Position numbers and translations under genes: made by a program. From NCBI RefSeq assembly GCF_000518785.1, contig NZ_JAEG01000007.1:124001-188000 (forward strand): DNA of 64,000 nt. The letters run 5' to 3'. Of the stretch, positions 1-8,418 are shown one piece after another. Under the pieces are notes generated by a model that was not told the origin of the DNA, made no database searches, and was given only the letters and a program-made list of their open reading frames with translations. Origin of the DNA: Paenirhizobium selenitireducens ATCC BAA-1503. GTDB lineage: Bacteria; Pseudomonadota; Alphaproteobacteria; Rhizobiales; Rhizobiaceae. The number at the start of each line of letters is the position of its first letter. Position 1 is the first letter of the stretch.

Positions 1-24
1 CGCAAGGCGACCCCCGGTGACGCG

Positions 25-1041
25 TCAGTTGACGCGGGCAATGCAGAAATCGATGACGTCCATCAGTGCCGACTTCCATTCGCTCTCGGGGAGCGGCGCC
101 AGTGCATCGCGGGCGATCGTGCCGTAATGCAGGGCGCGGGCAATGGTGTCGTTCAGTGCGCCGTATTTGGTGATGAGGCCGAGCGCCTTGTCCAGCCGGG
201 CGTCGTCGTTCTGCCCCTGCTCAATGGCCTCCCGCCAGAACTCGCGCTCTTCCTTGGTGCCGCGCCGATAGGCGAGGATGACCGGAAGGGTGATCTTGCC
301 CTCGCGGAAATCGTCGCCGACATTCTTGCCGAGATCGGCCGCCTTGCCGCCGTAGTCGAGCGCATCGTCGACCAGCTGGAAGGCCAGCCCGAGATTCATG
401 CCGTAGGATTTCAGCGCATTGCGCCCGGCCTTGTCGGCGCCGGCGATGATCGGGCCGACCTCGGCCGCGGCGGCAAAGAGCGCCGCCGTCTTGGCGCGGA
501 TGACCGACAGATAGTCGTCCTCGGTGGTCTCCATGTTCTTGGCGACGGAAAGCTGCAGCACCTCGCCCTCGGCGATTACCGATGCGGCGGCCGACAGAAC
601 ATCGAGCGCTTCCAGCGAACCGACCTCGACCATCATGCGGAAGGCCTGGCCGAGCAGGAAGTCGCCGACCAGCACGCTGGCCTGGTTGCCCCAGATCATG
701 CGGGCGGTCGACTTGCCGCGGCGAAGATCGCTCTCGTCGACCACATCGTCGTGCAGCAGCGTCGCGGTATGCATGAATTCCACGCTGGTCGCGAGCTTCA
801 CGTCGCCATCGCCCTGGTAGCCGAACAGCGCGGCGGAGGCGAGCGTCAGCATCGGCCGCAGCCGCTTGCCGCCGGACGAGATCAGGTGGTTCGCCACTTC
901 GGGAATCATCTGAACGTCGGATCCGGCCTTCGACAGAATGAGCTGGTTCACCCGTTCCATGCCCGGCTTGGCCAGGTCCACCAGAGGCTGGATGGATGCC
1001 TGTTTGTTTTTGTTTTCCTCAAGCGGTATGACTACGCCCAA
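25..1041 (-). CDS. ispB: Octaprenyl diphosphate synthase (polyprenyl synthetase)
   Basis: Long-chain trans-prenyltransferase that extends farnesyl or geranylgeranyl diphosphate with isopentenyl diphosphate to make the ubiquinone side chain. The 338-residue protein has both aspartate-rich motifs: the first in LLHDDVVDESDLRRG and the second in QLVDDALDY, which bind the Mg-diphosphate groups. GGKRLRP near the N-terminus binds isopentenyl diphosphate. The chosen start is a TTG at 1041, giving the N-terminus MGVVIPLEE that I recall from rhizobial homologues; no in-frame ATG lies close by. A ubiA prenyltransferase that would use the product lies at 25.5 kb. Family assignment is very safe; the chain length (C40 against C50) is inferred from the alphaproteobacterial background. 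Confidence 0.93.
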   Translation of the reverse strand: MGVVIPLEENKNKQASIQPLVDLAKPGMERVNQLILSKAGSDVQMIPEVANHLISSGGKRLRPMLTLASAALFGYQGDGDVKLATSVEFMHTATLLHDDVVDESDLRRGKSTARMIWGNQASVLVGDFLLGQAFRMMVEVGSLEALDVLSAAASVIAEGEVLQLSVAKNMETTEDDYLSVIRAKTAALFAAAAEVGPIIAGADKAGRNALKSYGMNLGLAFQLVDDALDYGGKAADLGKNVGDDFREGKITLPVILAYRRGTKEEREFWREAIEQGQNDDARLDKALGLITKYGALNDTIARALHYGTIARDALAPLPESEWKSALMDVIDFCIARVN

Positions 1042-1148
1042 CGCACCGGACTCCTATTGCATTCTCGGCGCGACAATAAAAAGCGGCCGCATGATGGGCA
1101 AGCCCGAATCGGCCGCATAGACCTTTTTAGGGAGGGTTTTGAGGCGCA

Positions 1149-1379
1149 ATGCACGAGATAATCCGCAGCAACGACGTCGTTCTCCTGTCCTTTGCCGAGA
1201 GTCTGATGAAAGATGCGGGAATTTCCTGCATGATCGCCGATCAATCCATGAGCATTCTCGAAGGTTCGCTCGGAATGTTGGCGCGTCGCCTGCTGGTGGA
1301 GAGTGATCGGGCAGACGAGGCGCGCCGCATCCTCACCGATGCCGGCCTCGGCGACGAGCTGCGTGATCCGGTGAACTGA
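1149..1379 (+). CDS. DUF2007 domain protein
   Basis: Small 76-residue soluble protein of the DUF2007 type (putative signal-transducing, ferredoxin-like fold). Visible features are the N-terminal ELI/EIIRSNDVVLLSF strand, the MIADQSMSILEGSLG segment and the closing RRLLVESDRADEARRILTDAG helix that define the family. It is preceded by a GAGG ribosome binding site. The next gene starts 3 bp after its stop, so the two are almost certainly cotranscribed, an arrangement also seen in other rhizobia. The molecular role is unknown. Confidence 0.8.
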   Translation: MHEIIRSNDVVLLSFAESLMKDAGISCMIADQSMSILEGSLGMLARRLLVESDRADEARRILTDAGLGDELRDPVN

Positions 1380-1382
1380 ACC

Positions 1383-2174
1383 GTGCCCGCCTCCGAGCAG
1401 ATCGCCGAAACCATCGACGCCTTTCACCGCGGACGCTTCCATCTTGTCCAGCCGAAGGGCCGGGGGCATCGGGCCGGCATGGATGCCATGCTGCTAGCGT
1501 CTCTGGTCGACGCCACGGATGCCGTGTCCGTGGCCGACCTTGGCGCCGGCGCCGGTGCTGCGGGTCTGGCCGTCGCCGCCCGGCTCGCGGATGCCAAGGT
1601 CACCCTGGTCGAGCGATCCCCCGAAATGATCGCCTATGCGGCACGGAGCCTGGGGCTTGCCGAGAATGCGGCGCTTGCTCACCGCATCTCGCTGATCGAA
1701 GCCGACGTCACCTTGACGGGCCGGGCGCGGGTCGCCGCCGGCCTCGTCGACGACGTGTTCGACCACGTCATCATGAACCCGCCTTTCAACGATGCCGGCG
1801 ACCGCAAGACACCGGACGCGCTGAAGGCCGAAGCCCATGCGATGACCGAGGATCTCTTCGAAAGCTGGATCCGCACGGCAGGCGCCATCATGGTGCCGGG
1901 TGGCCAGTTGTCGCTGATCGCCCGGCCGCAATCGATTGCCGACATCATCGACGCCTGCGGCCGGCGTTTCGGCGGGCTCGAGGTGACGCCGGTCTATCCG
2001 CGGGCCGGCGAGAATGCCGTGCGCATCCTGGTCACGGCGATCAAGGGCTCGCGCGCAAGGCTGAACCTGCGCGCGCCGCTCCTCATGCACGACGATCCGG
2101 CAAGCCACAAATTCTCCGCCTTCGTCGATGATCTCAACAACGGCCGCGCTTCCTACCCCCGCCGCGGGCGATGA
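1383..2174 (+). CDS. tRNA1(Val) A37 N6-methyltransferase-like protein (TrmN6 family)
   Basis: Class I SAM-dependent methyltransferase of 263 residues. The SAM-binding glycine-rich loop is DLGAGAGAAGLAVAAR, followed by the acidic VERSPEM strand end. The catalytic NPPF motif (VIMNPPFNDAGD) indicates N6-adenine methylation, as in TrmN6/YfiC, which modifies A37 of tRNA-Val. The start is GTG at 1383, 3 bp after the DUF2007 stop. The substrate is inferred from the family; other NPPF enzymes methylate rRNA or protein glutamine, so the exact target is less certain than the fold. Confidence 0.8.
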   Translation: MPASEQIAETIDAFHRGRFHLVQPKGRGHRAGMDAMLLASLVDATDAVSVADLGAGAGAAGLAVAARLADAKVTLVERSPEMIAYAARSLGLAENAALAHRISLIEADVTLTGRARVAAGLVDDVFDHVIMNPPFNDAGDRKTPDALKAEAHAMTEDLFESWIRTAGAIMVPGGQLSLIARPQSIADIIDACGRRFGGLEVTPVYPRAGENAVRILVTAIKGSRARLNLRAPLLMHDDPASHKFSAFVDDLNNGRASYPRRGR

Positions 2175-2257
2175 TTTTCGAAGGCCCGCCATTGTGTTTG
2201 TGGCCCCGCATCTTACATCTCGGTGCGAGATGAACGACAATGCGAGGTAAGCGATCG

Positions 2258-3124
2258 ATGGCGGGTTTGTTGAAGCGTCTGGTGCCAAAACGGTTCCGCA
2301 ATGACGGGCTGCTGATCCCGGTCGTGCGGCTGCATGGCGCAATCATGAGCGGAGGCGGTCGTTTCAAGCAGCAGCTCAATCTCGCAAGCGTCGCACCGGC
2401 ACTCGAAAAGGCCTTCTCGAAGAAGGACAGCCCTGCCGTCGTGCTGTCGATCAATTCGCCCGGTGGCTCGCCGGTGCAGTCCCGCATGATCTTCGACCGC
2501 GTCCGTGCGCTTGCCGAGGAGAAGAACAAGCGCGTTCTGGTCTTCGTCGAGGACGTGGCGGCTTCCGGCGGTTATATGATCGCGCTGGCCGGCGACGAGA
2601 TCTTTGCCGATGCCACCTCGATCGTCGGCTCGATCGGCGTCGTCTCCGGCGGCTTCGGTTTCCCTGAACTGCTGAAGAAGATCGGCGTCGAGCGCCGTGT
2701 GTACACGTCCGGTGAAAACAAGGTGATCCTCGATCCCTTCCAGCCGGAAAAGGAAAGCGACATCGACTATCTGAAATCGCTTCAGCTCGAGATCCACGAG
2801 ATCTTCATCGACATGGTCAAATCCCGCCGGGGCAGTGTGCTGGCCGACGATCCGGACCTTTTCTCCGGCCTGTTCTGGACCGGGCGCCGCGGCCTACAAC
2901 TGGGCCTCGTCGACAGCCTGGGCGATATGCGCGAGGAGATCAAGAAGCGCTACGGCCGGGATGCCAAGCTGGAACTGGTCTCGGGCTCCAGGGATTTCTT
3001 CGGTCGCAGACTTCCGGGAGTAGGCGCCAGCGGCGCCGGCATGGAGCAGATGGCCGCAGCCGCCGTATCCGGGCTTGCCGACACGCTGGAAGAAAAGGCA
3101 TTGTGGAGCCGTTACGGGCTCTGA
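2258..3124 (+). CDS. S49 family serine peptidase (SppA/SohB-like)
   Basis: Protein of 288 residues in the signal-peptide-peptidase family. The substrate-binding loop is SINSPGGSPVQ (about residues 64-74). The nucleophile is Ser103 in VAASGGYM, and Lys155 in TSGENKVILDPF is the likely general base, forming the Ser/Lys dyad of S49 peptidases. The protein has a single catalytic domain, like SohB and archaeal SppA rather than the double-domain E. coli SppA. No convincing N-terminal membrane helix is visible, so it may be cytoplasmic or peripheral. I prefer ATG 2258 (MAGLLKRLVPKR), preceded by GAGGTAA, over ATG 2240. A small membrane protein follows after 14 bp, suggesting cotranscription. Confidence 0.85.
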   Translation: MAGLLKRLVPKRFRNDGLLIPVVRLHGAIMSGGGRFKQQLNLASVAPALEKAFSKKDSPAVVLSINSPGGSPVQSRMIFDRVRALAEEKNKRVLVFVEDVAASGGYMIALAGDEIFADATSIVGSIGVVSGGFGFPELLKKIGVERRVYTSGENKVILDPFQPEKESDIDYLKSLQLEIHEIFIDMVKSRRGSVLADDPDLFSGLFWTGRRGLQLGLVDSLGDMREEIKKRYGRDAKLELVSGSRDFFGRRLPGVGASGAGMEQMAAAAVSGLADTLEEKALWSRYGL

Positions 3125-3138
3125 CAGCGCGAGGGGAC

Positions 3139-3330
3139 ATGTCGCGGATCATCTTTTTCGTCATTCTGATCGGTGGAGCCTATTTCCTCTATCGCCGCTT
3201 CGTGTCCGATGCCGAGAAGCTTCAGGCCAAGTCCAGGACCGAGGAAAAGGAACGCCAGACCGGCGCCATGGGCACGCTGGTCAAGGACGAGGTGACCGGC
3301 GAGTATCGCGTGAAGCGCGAGGGAGAATGA
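3139..3330 (+). CDS. Small single-pass membrane protein
   Basis: Protein of 63 residues with one N-terminal membrane helix (IIFFVILIGGAYFLYRRF) followed by a charged tail with LVKDEVTGEYRVKREGE. The ATG at 3139 has an upstream GAGGGG ribosome binding site. It lies 14 bp downstream of the S49 peptidase and probably shares its transcript. The tail sequence VKDPVTGxY resembles a motif found in short proteins that rhizobial genomes carry next to S49 peptidases, but I do not know a function. It could be a membrane partner or anchor for the peptidase; this is inference from position only. Confidence 0.65.
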   Translation: MSRIIFFVILIGGAYFLYRRFVSDAEKLQAKSRTEEKERQTGAMGTLVKDEVTGEYRVKREGE

Positions 3331-3353
3331 CGCCAGCCTTGTAGGGCGTTCTT

Positions 3354-3385
3354 CCATGATATACATTACGGCTCGTATATCATGG
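3354..3385. promoter_or_regulatory. Perfect inverted repeat upstream of the VapB-like antitoxin (probable operator)
   Basis: Two 11-bp arms, CCATGATATAC and GTATATCATGG, match perfectly and are separated by 10 bp. The right arm ends 8 bp before the antitoxin ATG at 3394 and overlaps its ribosome binding site GGAGG (3384-3388). Type II antitoxins with AbrB-like domains repress their own promoter by binding such palindromes, so this is the expected autoregulatory operator. Confidence 0.65.
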
Positions 3386-3393
3386 AGGCTTCG

Positions 3394-3630
3394 ATGCAGG
3401 TTGCAAAATGGGGTAACAGCCTTGCCATCCGCATACCGGCGGCTGTCGCCGAGGCTCTCGATCTGAAGGTCGGCGATGAGGTCGCTGTTCGTGTGAGCGA
3501 ACACCGCACCTTTGACATCGAACGCGATGACAGCCGTGAGCAGGCCCTGGAGCGCATCCGCGCGTCGAAGATCAAACTCCCTGCCGACTGGAAATTCGAT
3601 CGGGACGCGGCCAACGAGCGGCGCGAATGA
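3394..3630 (+). CDS. AbrB/MazE-family antitoxin of a VapBC-like locus
   Basis: Antitoxin of 78 residues with a SpoVT/AbrB swapped-hairpin DNA-binding domain: QVAKWGNSLAIRIP, then the DLKVGDEVAVRV turn. The C-terminal tail (about 35 residues, PADWKFDRDAANERRE) is the usual toxin-neutralising segment. The start is ATG 3394, because GGAGG sits 5 bp before it; the upstream ATG 3382 lies inside the operator palindrome. The stop overlaps the toxin start by 4 bp (ATGA at 3627-3630), so translation is coupled. The locus is expected to be autorepressed through the palindrome at 3354-3385. Confidence 0.82.
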   Translation: MQVAKWGNSLAIRIPAAVAEALDLKVGDEVAVRVSEHRTFDIERDDSREQALERIRASKIKLPADWKFDRDAANERRE

Positions 3631-4025
3631 AGCCGCCGTTCCTCGACACGAACATCCTGATCTACGCCTTCTCCGACGACCCGCGCTCGGTGAAGGCGCA
3701 GGAATGCCTGGCGAATCCGTTCATCCTGTCGACGCAAGCACTGAACGAATTCAGCAATGTTGCGCTTCGCAAGCTGGGCATGACCGTCGCCGATGTGCGC
3801 GGTGCACTTTCCGATATCTGTCTCTTGGCAGAGGATGTGTTGCCCCTGGATCGGGACTTGCAGAGCCTTGCCCTCGATATCATCGAGCGGCACCGACTGT
3901 CATTCTATGACGGGCTCATGCTCGCGGCGGCCTGTCAGGCCGGTTGCGAAATTTTCCTCACCGAAGACATGCAGCATGGCTTGACCATCGATCATGGTCC
4001 GCAGGTCGTCAATCCGTTCGTCTGA
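3627..4025 (+). CDS. PIN-domain ribonuclease toxin (VapC-like)
   Basis: Toxin of 132 residues with a PIN fold. The Mg-binding acidic residues are visible: Asp in FLDTNILIYAF near the N-terminus, Glu in QALNEFSNVA, Asp in SFYDGLMLAAA and the acidic pair in LTEDMQHG near the C-terminus. PIN toxins cleave RNA, often initiator tRNA or rRNA. The gene starts inside the antitoxin stop codon (ATGA overlap) and forms a two-gene operon with it. A ParDE-like locus follows immediately on the other strand, convergent with this one. Confidence 0.85.
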   Translation: MKPPFLDTNILIYAFSDDPRSVKAQECLANPFILSTQALNEFSNVALRKLGMTVADVRGALSDICLLAEDVLPLDRDLQSLALDIIERHRLSFYDGLMLAAACQAGCEIFLTEDMQHGLTIDHGPQVVNPFV

Positions 4026-4054
4026 GAAGCGCAGAGCAGAAGTGAGTGTGGTCC

Positions 4055-4372
4055 CTAATCCCGCTCCGCCACGCGGCTCGACCAATCGGCTCCAGCATAG
4101 GTGATCGCAATGATCAGCACGGTTCGGCGTTCGTCGTCGACGGTGAAGCAGATCACGCCCTTGCCCGCAGTGGGGATGGCGCGCAGATTTGCACGAATGT
4201 CGTGGCGCAGAGTGCCGATGTGCGGAAAATCTTCGAGATTACGCACCACTTCCTCGATTTCCTCGAGTTTTCGGTTCGCGGCCTCAAGGCCTGCAAATTC
4301 TGCAATCAGAGTCGCGATATCCATCAGATCGCCATCGACATACGGGTGGTAGTCGATCCGAAAGCGTGTCAT
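4055..4372 (-). CDS. RelE/ParE-superfamily toxin
   Basis: Toxin of 105 residues with the compact ParE/RelE fold: RIDYHPYVDGDLMDIATLIAEFAG, the central FPHIGTLRHDI segment and a C-terminal strand VLIIAITYAGADW. It starts at ATG 4372, which shares one base with the TGA stop of the antitoxin (TGATG), so the two genes are translationally coupled. A TTG three bases upstream is a possible alternative start. ParE-type members poison gyrase and RelE-type members cut mRNA on the ribosome; the sequence alone does not decide which applies here. Confidence 0.8.
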   Translation of the reverse strand: MTRFRIDYHPYVDGDLMDIATLIAEFAGLEAANRKLEEIEEVVRNLEDFPHIGTLRHDIRANLRAIPTAGKGVICFTVDDERRTVLIIAITYAGADWSSRVAERD

Positions 4373-4647
4373 CAACGCGATCCGTAGCGTTCCTTCAGGC
4401 GGCGCCTGACGTCATCAAAGACGTTGTCACCTTCCATCGAAATCCACTGGTCGCGCGGCAGTTCCATCCGGCGGTTGATCTCGCCGGCCATCGCGGAAAC
4501 TGGATCCTGTTCGCTCTCGGCGGCCTTCATCTGTTCGAGGCCCGCCTCGATCACACTGGAGATCGACGGATACTGTCCTTCCGCCACCAGCTTTTCAGCG
4601 TAGCGCAAATGGTCTTCCGAAAGGGCGATCGTGGTCTTGATGGTCAT
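4372..4647 (-). CDS. ParD-like ribbon-helix-helix antitoxin
   Basis: Antitoxin of 91 residues. The N-terminus [20 protein letters not shown] and the following [15 protein letters not shown] helix are typical of CopG/ParD ribbon-helix-helix proteins; the C-terminal half, rich in charged residues, is the toxin-binding tail. ATG 4647 is preferred over an upstream in-frame start because the conserved fold begins there and GGGAG precedes it. The gene is the first of a two-gene operon with the toxin. The locus is transcribed toward the VapBC-like pair, so the two toxin genes face each other with about 30 bp between their stops. Confidence 0.8.
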   Translation of the reverse strand: MTIKTTIALSEDHLRYAEKLVAEGQYPSISSVIEAGLEQMKAAESEQDPVSAMAGEINRRMELPRDQWISMEGDNVFDDVRRRLKERYGSR

Positions 4648-4802
4648 GGGGGTTCTCCCGCAGTAAGAACAGAAATAGCATTTGTCCCTGCTGCAAACAA
4701 TGTCGCGGCAAAAGCGCATCCGTCACGCATGACTTGACCGTCCGCCCCCGGCATGGCACCAGACGGACCATCCTCGAAGACAAGTTCCGGACGACAAATC
4801 CC

Positions 4803-5762
4803 ATGACCGAGACCAGCCTCGCCCCGCATATGGACCCCAAGCGCTCGTTCCAGGCCCTGATCCTGACGCTGCACAACTATTGGGCCGACAAGGGCTGCGC
4901 CGTTCTCCAGCCCTATGACATGGAAGTGGGCGCCGGCACCTTCCACCCGGCAACCACGCTGCGCGCGCTTGGCCCCAAGCCGTGGAAGGCCGCCTATGTG
5001 CAGCCCTCCCGCCGTCCCTCCGACGGCCGCTACGGCGAAAACCCGAACCGTCTTCAGCATTATTACCAGTACCAGGTCATCCTGAAGCCGAACCCGTCCA
5101 ACCTGCAGGAGCTTTATCTCGGCTCGCTCGCCGCGATCGGCCTCGACCCGCTGCTGCACGACATCCGTTTCGTCGAGGACGACTGGGAAAGCCCGACGCT
5201 CGGCGCCTGGGGCCTTGGCTGGGAATGCTGGTGCGACGGCATGGAAGTCTCGCAGTTCACTTACTTCCAGCAGGTCTGCGGCATCGAATGCGCGCCGGTG
5301 GCCGGCGAACTGACATACGGTCTTGAACGCCTCGCCATGTATGTGCAGGGCGTCGACAACGTCTATGACCTGAACTTCAACGGCCGCGAAGGCGACGAGA
5401 AGATCTCCTATGGCGATGTCTTCCTGCAGGCCGAGCAGGAATATTCGCGGCACAATTTCGAATTCGCCAATACCGAGATGCTGCACCGGCATTTCATCGA
5501 TGCCGAGAAGGAATGCCAGGCGCTGCTTGCGGCCGGCGCTCCCGGCGAGAACGACAACCAGCGCCTGCACAAATGCGTCTTCCCGGCCTATGACCAGTGC
5601 ATCAAGGCGTCTCACGTCTTCAACCTCTTGGACGCCCGCGGCGTCATTTCGGTGACCGAGCGCCAGAGCTACATCCTGCGTGTCCGCACGCTCGCCAAGG
5701 CCTGCGGCGAAGCCTTCCTGCTGACCGACGCCGGCGGGGTCAATCTCGGCAAGGCTGCATGA
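4803..5762 (+). CDS. glyQ: Glycyl-tRNA synthetase alpha subunit
   Basis: Catalytic alpha chain (319 residues) of the bacterial alpha2-beta2 glycyl-tRNA synthetase, which charges tRNA-Gly. The protein opens with [20 protein letters not shown] and contains the class II catalytic-core features of the family, including [20 protein letters not shown] and the [12 protein letters not shown] motif 3 region. ATG 4803 gives the usual length; an in-frame start further upstream would add unconserved residues. Unlike many bacteria, where glyQ and glyS are adjacent, the beta subunit gene lies 5.4 kb downstream, beyond five unrelated genes. The next gene begins inside the glyQ stop (ATGA), so at least those two are coupled. 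Confidence 0.97.
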   Translation: MTETSLAPHMDPKRSFQALILTLHNYWADKGCAVLQPYDMEVGAGTFHPATTLRALGPKPWKAAYVQPSRRPSDGRYGENPNRLQHYYQYQVILKPNPSNLQELYLGSLAAIGLDPLLHDIRFVEDDWESPTLGAWGLGWECWCDGMEVSQFTYFQQVCGIECAPVAGELTYGLERLAMYVQGVDNVYDLNFNGREGDEKISYGDVFLQAEQEYSRHNFEFANTEMLHRHFIDAEKECQALLAAGAPGENDNQRLHKCVFPAYDQCIKASHVFNLLDARGVISVTERQSYILRVRTLAKACGEAFLLTDAGGVNLGKAA

Positions 5763-6535
5763 CGCAAAGCCGGATCACTCCGGCGAAATCCCTGGCCGGC
5801 GGTCTCACCTGGGCCCGCCGTGCCTGGGTCCTGACGGCCAGCGTGGCGGGCGCGATGCTGGCCCTGTCGGCGGTCTTCTATCTCTACCTCGCCTTCGTCA
5901 GCTATGTTGTGGAAAAGACCGGTTCGGCCTTTCGCACCGGCGCCGAGAGCTCGGCCTTTCAAACCCTGCTTGACCTTTCGGGTTCCTTCGATCTCTGCCT
6001 GACAGTGTTTCAGTTGCTGACACTCCTGTTCTTCCTGCGCTGGATCTGGCTCTCCGTGACGCTTTCGCGTGCCGTGCGCCGGAGCAGCGTGCGCTATGCC
6101 CCATGGATGGCAGTCGCCGGATTTTTCGTGCCGATTGCCAATCTGTGGATGCCGCTCCTGACCATGGTGGATATCGAAGAGTTTGCCGCCGCCCAGGAGA
6201 CACGGCCGACCGCCGTCCTGCCGTGGTATCCCGCCGGCATGGTTCTGTCGGGCATCCTTGTCTATGGCCTGTGGCAGATCGTCAGTGCCGCTCCCGTCGA
6301 TGGCTTCTCCGATCCCTCCGCAAGCCAGAGGCTGATGCAGGTCGCCGCATTTGGCGCGATCGCCAATATGGTTCTGCTGATGCTGACCTATGCCTATATG
6401 CACGCGGTATCGCCGGGGCTGGAACTGGCGCTGCGCGAGCTTGCCGAAGCCGAAGGGCTGGTATCCACGGCATCGCTTCCGGATGACTCAGGCCCCTCGC
6501 GATCGGCTGATGACTTTTCCGGAGCGAACCCCTAA
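5759..6535 (+). CDS. DUF4328-type polytopic membrane protein
   Basis: Membrane protein of 258 residues with about six hydrophobic segments, in the order [78 protein letters not shown] and [17 protein letters not shown]. The pairing of LRWIWLSV with [11 protein letters not shown] resembles DUF4328 proteins. The start overlaps the glyQ stop codon by 4 bp, indicating translational coupling to glyQ. Function is unknown. Rhizobial glyQ-glyS regions commonly carry a membrane protein in this position. Confidence 0.7.
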   Translation: MTQSRITPAKSLAGGLTWARRAWVLTASVAGAMLALSAVFYLYLAFVSYVVEKTGSAFRTGAESSAFQTLLDLSGSFDLCLTVFQLLTLLFFLRWIWLSVTLSRAVRRSSVRYAPWMAVAGFFVPIANLWMPLLTMVDIEEFAAAQETRPTAVLPWYPAGMVLSGILVYGLWQIVSAAPVDGFSDPSASQRLMQVAAFGAIANMVLLMLTYAYMHAVSPGLELALRELAEAEGLVSTASLPDDSGPSRSADDFSGANP

Positions 6536-6570
6536 GGTCCGCCTATCCTCGCATAGGCCGGAGCATTGCC

Positions 6571-7122
6571 ATGTATATCACGCTTGCTGTTCTCGTTGTC
6601 GTCGCCCTCTATGCCGTTATGATCTACAACGGACTGGTCAAATCCCGGCAGATGACCGAGGAAGCCTGGTCCGGCATCGATGTCCAGCTGAAGCGCCGCG
6701 CCGACCTCATCCCCAACCTGATCGAGACCGTGAAGGGCTATGCCGCACACGAAAAATCGACCTTCGAGGAAGTGGTCGAACTGCGCAATCGCGCCCAGGC
6801 CGTGCCGGCCGGAGACGTTGCCGGCCGTGCCGCCGCCGAAGGGCTTCTCGGCCAGGCGCTTGGCAGGATCGTCGCTCTGGCCGAAGCCTATCCGGAACTC
6901 CAGGCCAACGAGAACTTCATGGAACTGCATCGTTCGCTCGATACGATCGAAGGCGAGATCCAGATGTCGCGTCGCTACTATAACGGTGCCGCGCGCGATC
7001 TGAACGTCAAGGTCGACAGCTTCCCGTCCAACCTCGTCGCAAACCAGTTCGGATTCTCCAAGGCCGGCTATTTCGAGATCGCCAACGACGCCGATCGTGC
7101 GGTCCCCACGGTGAAATTCTAA
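6571..7122 (+). CDS. LemA family protein
   Basis: Protein of 183 residues: a short periplasmic end, one N-terminal membrane helix (TLAVLVVVALYAVMIYNGLV) and a long alpha-helical domain. The LemA signature is clear: YNGLVKSRQMTEEAWSGIDV, LKRRADLIPNLIETVKGY and the closing RRYYNGAARDLN region. LemA proteins are membrane-anchored helical bundles of poorly known function, repeatedly paired with DUF2207 proteins. A DUF2207 gene does lie downstream, but here an aroA gene is inserted between the two. Confidence 0.9.
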   Translation: MYITLAVLVVVALYAVMIYNGLVKSRQMTEEAWSGIDVQLKRRADLIPNLIETVKGYAAHEKSTFEEVVELRNRAQAVPAGDVAGRAAAEGLLGQALGRIVALAEAYPELQANENFMELHRSLDTIEGEIQMSRRYYNGAARDLNVKVDSFPSNLVANQFGFSKAGYFEIANDADRAVPTVKF

Positions 7123-7156
7123 GCGCGGTCGATTTCCGGCCGCTTCGAGACACAGC

Positions 7157-8413
7157 ATGAAAACCGACAAACTGACCATCATTCCGCCGGGCCGTCCGCT
7201 TTCCGGGCGCGTCAGCCCGCCCGGCTCGAAATCGATCACCAATCGCGCGCTTCTGCTGGCTGGCCTTGCCAAAGGCACGAGCCGGCTGACGGGTGCGCTG
7301 AAGAGCGACGACACGCGCTACATGGCCGACGCCCTACGGGCCATGGGGGTCACGGTCGACGAGCCCGACGCCACCACCTTCGTCGTCACCGCAAACGGCG
7401 AGTTGAAGCCCCCCGCCGCGCCGCTCTTCCTCGGCAATGCCGGAACGGCCACGCGCTTCCTCACGGCAGCGCTGGCGCTCGGCAAGGGCCGCTATGTGGT
7501 CGACGGCGATGAACATATGCGCAAGCGGCCGATCCGGCCGCTGGTCGAGGCCTTGCAGTCGCTCGGTGTGTCGATCGAGGCGCCGACCGGTTGCCCGCCG
7601 GTGACCATCGACGCGACCGGCGCCTTTGCGCGCAACAAGGTGGTGATCGACGCGGGGCTTTCGAGCCAGTATGTCTCGGCTCTGCTGATGGCCGCCGCCT
7701 GCGCCGCCGAACCCTTCGAGATCGAGCTGGCCGGTGCCGATATCGGCGCGCGCGGCTATATCGACCTGACGCTGTCCGCCATGCGGGCCTTCGGCGCGGC
7801 GGTCACCCAGCCGACCCCGGCCTCCTGGCGCATCGCGCCGACGGGCTACACGGCGACCGATTTCCACATCGAGCCCGACGCCTCCGCCGCCACCTATCTC
7901 TGGGGCGCGGAGGTCGTCACCGGCGGTTCGATCGACATCGGCACGCCGTCGGGCGATTTTACCCAGCCGGATGCGAGAGCCCATGAGGTGATCGCCGCCT
8001 TCCCGCGCATGCCCGCCGTCATCGACGGATCGCAGATGCAGGACGCCATCCCGACGATTGCCGTGCTCGCTGCCTTCAACGAGACGCCGGTGCGCTTCGT
8101 CGGCATCGCCAATCTCAGGGTCAAGGAATGCGACCGCATCCGCGCCCTGTCGACCGGCCTCAACAATATTCGCGGCGGTCTTGCGGAGGAGCAGGGAGAC
8201 GACCTGATCGTTCATTCCGATCCGGCACTTGCCGGCCAGAGCCTGCCGGCCGACATCGACACCTTCGCCGATCATCGCATCGCCATGAGCTTTGCGCTCG
8301 CCGGCCTGAAGATCCGCGACATCACCATTCTCGACCCCGGCTGCGTCGCCAAGACCTATCCCGGCTACTGGGATGCGCTGGCCTCGCTCGGCGTTCAGTT
8401 CAGCCAAGGATAA
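7157..8413 (+). CDS. aroA: 3-phosphoshikimate 1-carboxyvinyltransferase (EPSP synthase), AROM-like
   Basis: Catalyses transfer of enolpyruvyl from phosphoenolpyruvate to shikimate 3-phosphate, the sixth shikimate-pathway step. The 418-residue protein has [16 protein letters not shown] (substrate-binding Lys and Ser), [15 protein letters not shown] (residues 91-105), [12 protein letters not shown] and [10 protein letters not shown]. The [10 protein letters not shown] and VKECDRI forms resemble the EPSP synthase domain of fungal AROM proteins more than the CP4-like class II enzyme typical of agrobacteria. The residue matching E. coli Pro101 is Phe101. The gene lies between lemA and the DUF2207 gene, 34 bp after the former and 5 bp before the latter. 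A second, standard aroA is likely elsewhere in the genome, but that cannot be seen here. Confidence 0.93.
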   Translation: MKTDKLTIIPPGRPLSGRVSPPGSKSITNRALLLAGLAKGTSRLTGALKSDDTRYMADALRAMGVTVDEPDATTFVVTANGELKPPAAPLFLGNAGTATRFLTAALALGKGRYVVDGDEHMRKRPIRPLVEALQSLGVSIEAPTGCPPVTIDATGAFARNKVVIDAGLSSQYVSALLMAAACAAEPFEIELAGADIGARGYIDLTLSAMRAFGAAVTQPTPASWRIAPTGYTATDFHIEPDASAATYLWGAEVVTGGSIDIGTPSGDFTQPDARAHEVIAAFPRMPAVIDGSQMQDAIPTIAVLAAFNETPVRFVGIANLRVKECDRIRALSTGLNNIRGGLAEEQGDDLIVHSDPALAGQSLPADIDTFADHRIAMSFALAGLKIRDITILDPGCVAKTYPGYWDALASLGVQFSQG

Positions 8414-8418
8414 CGATA

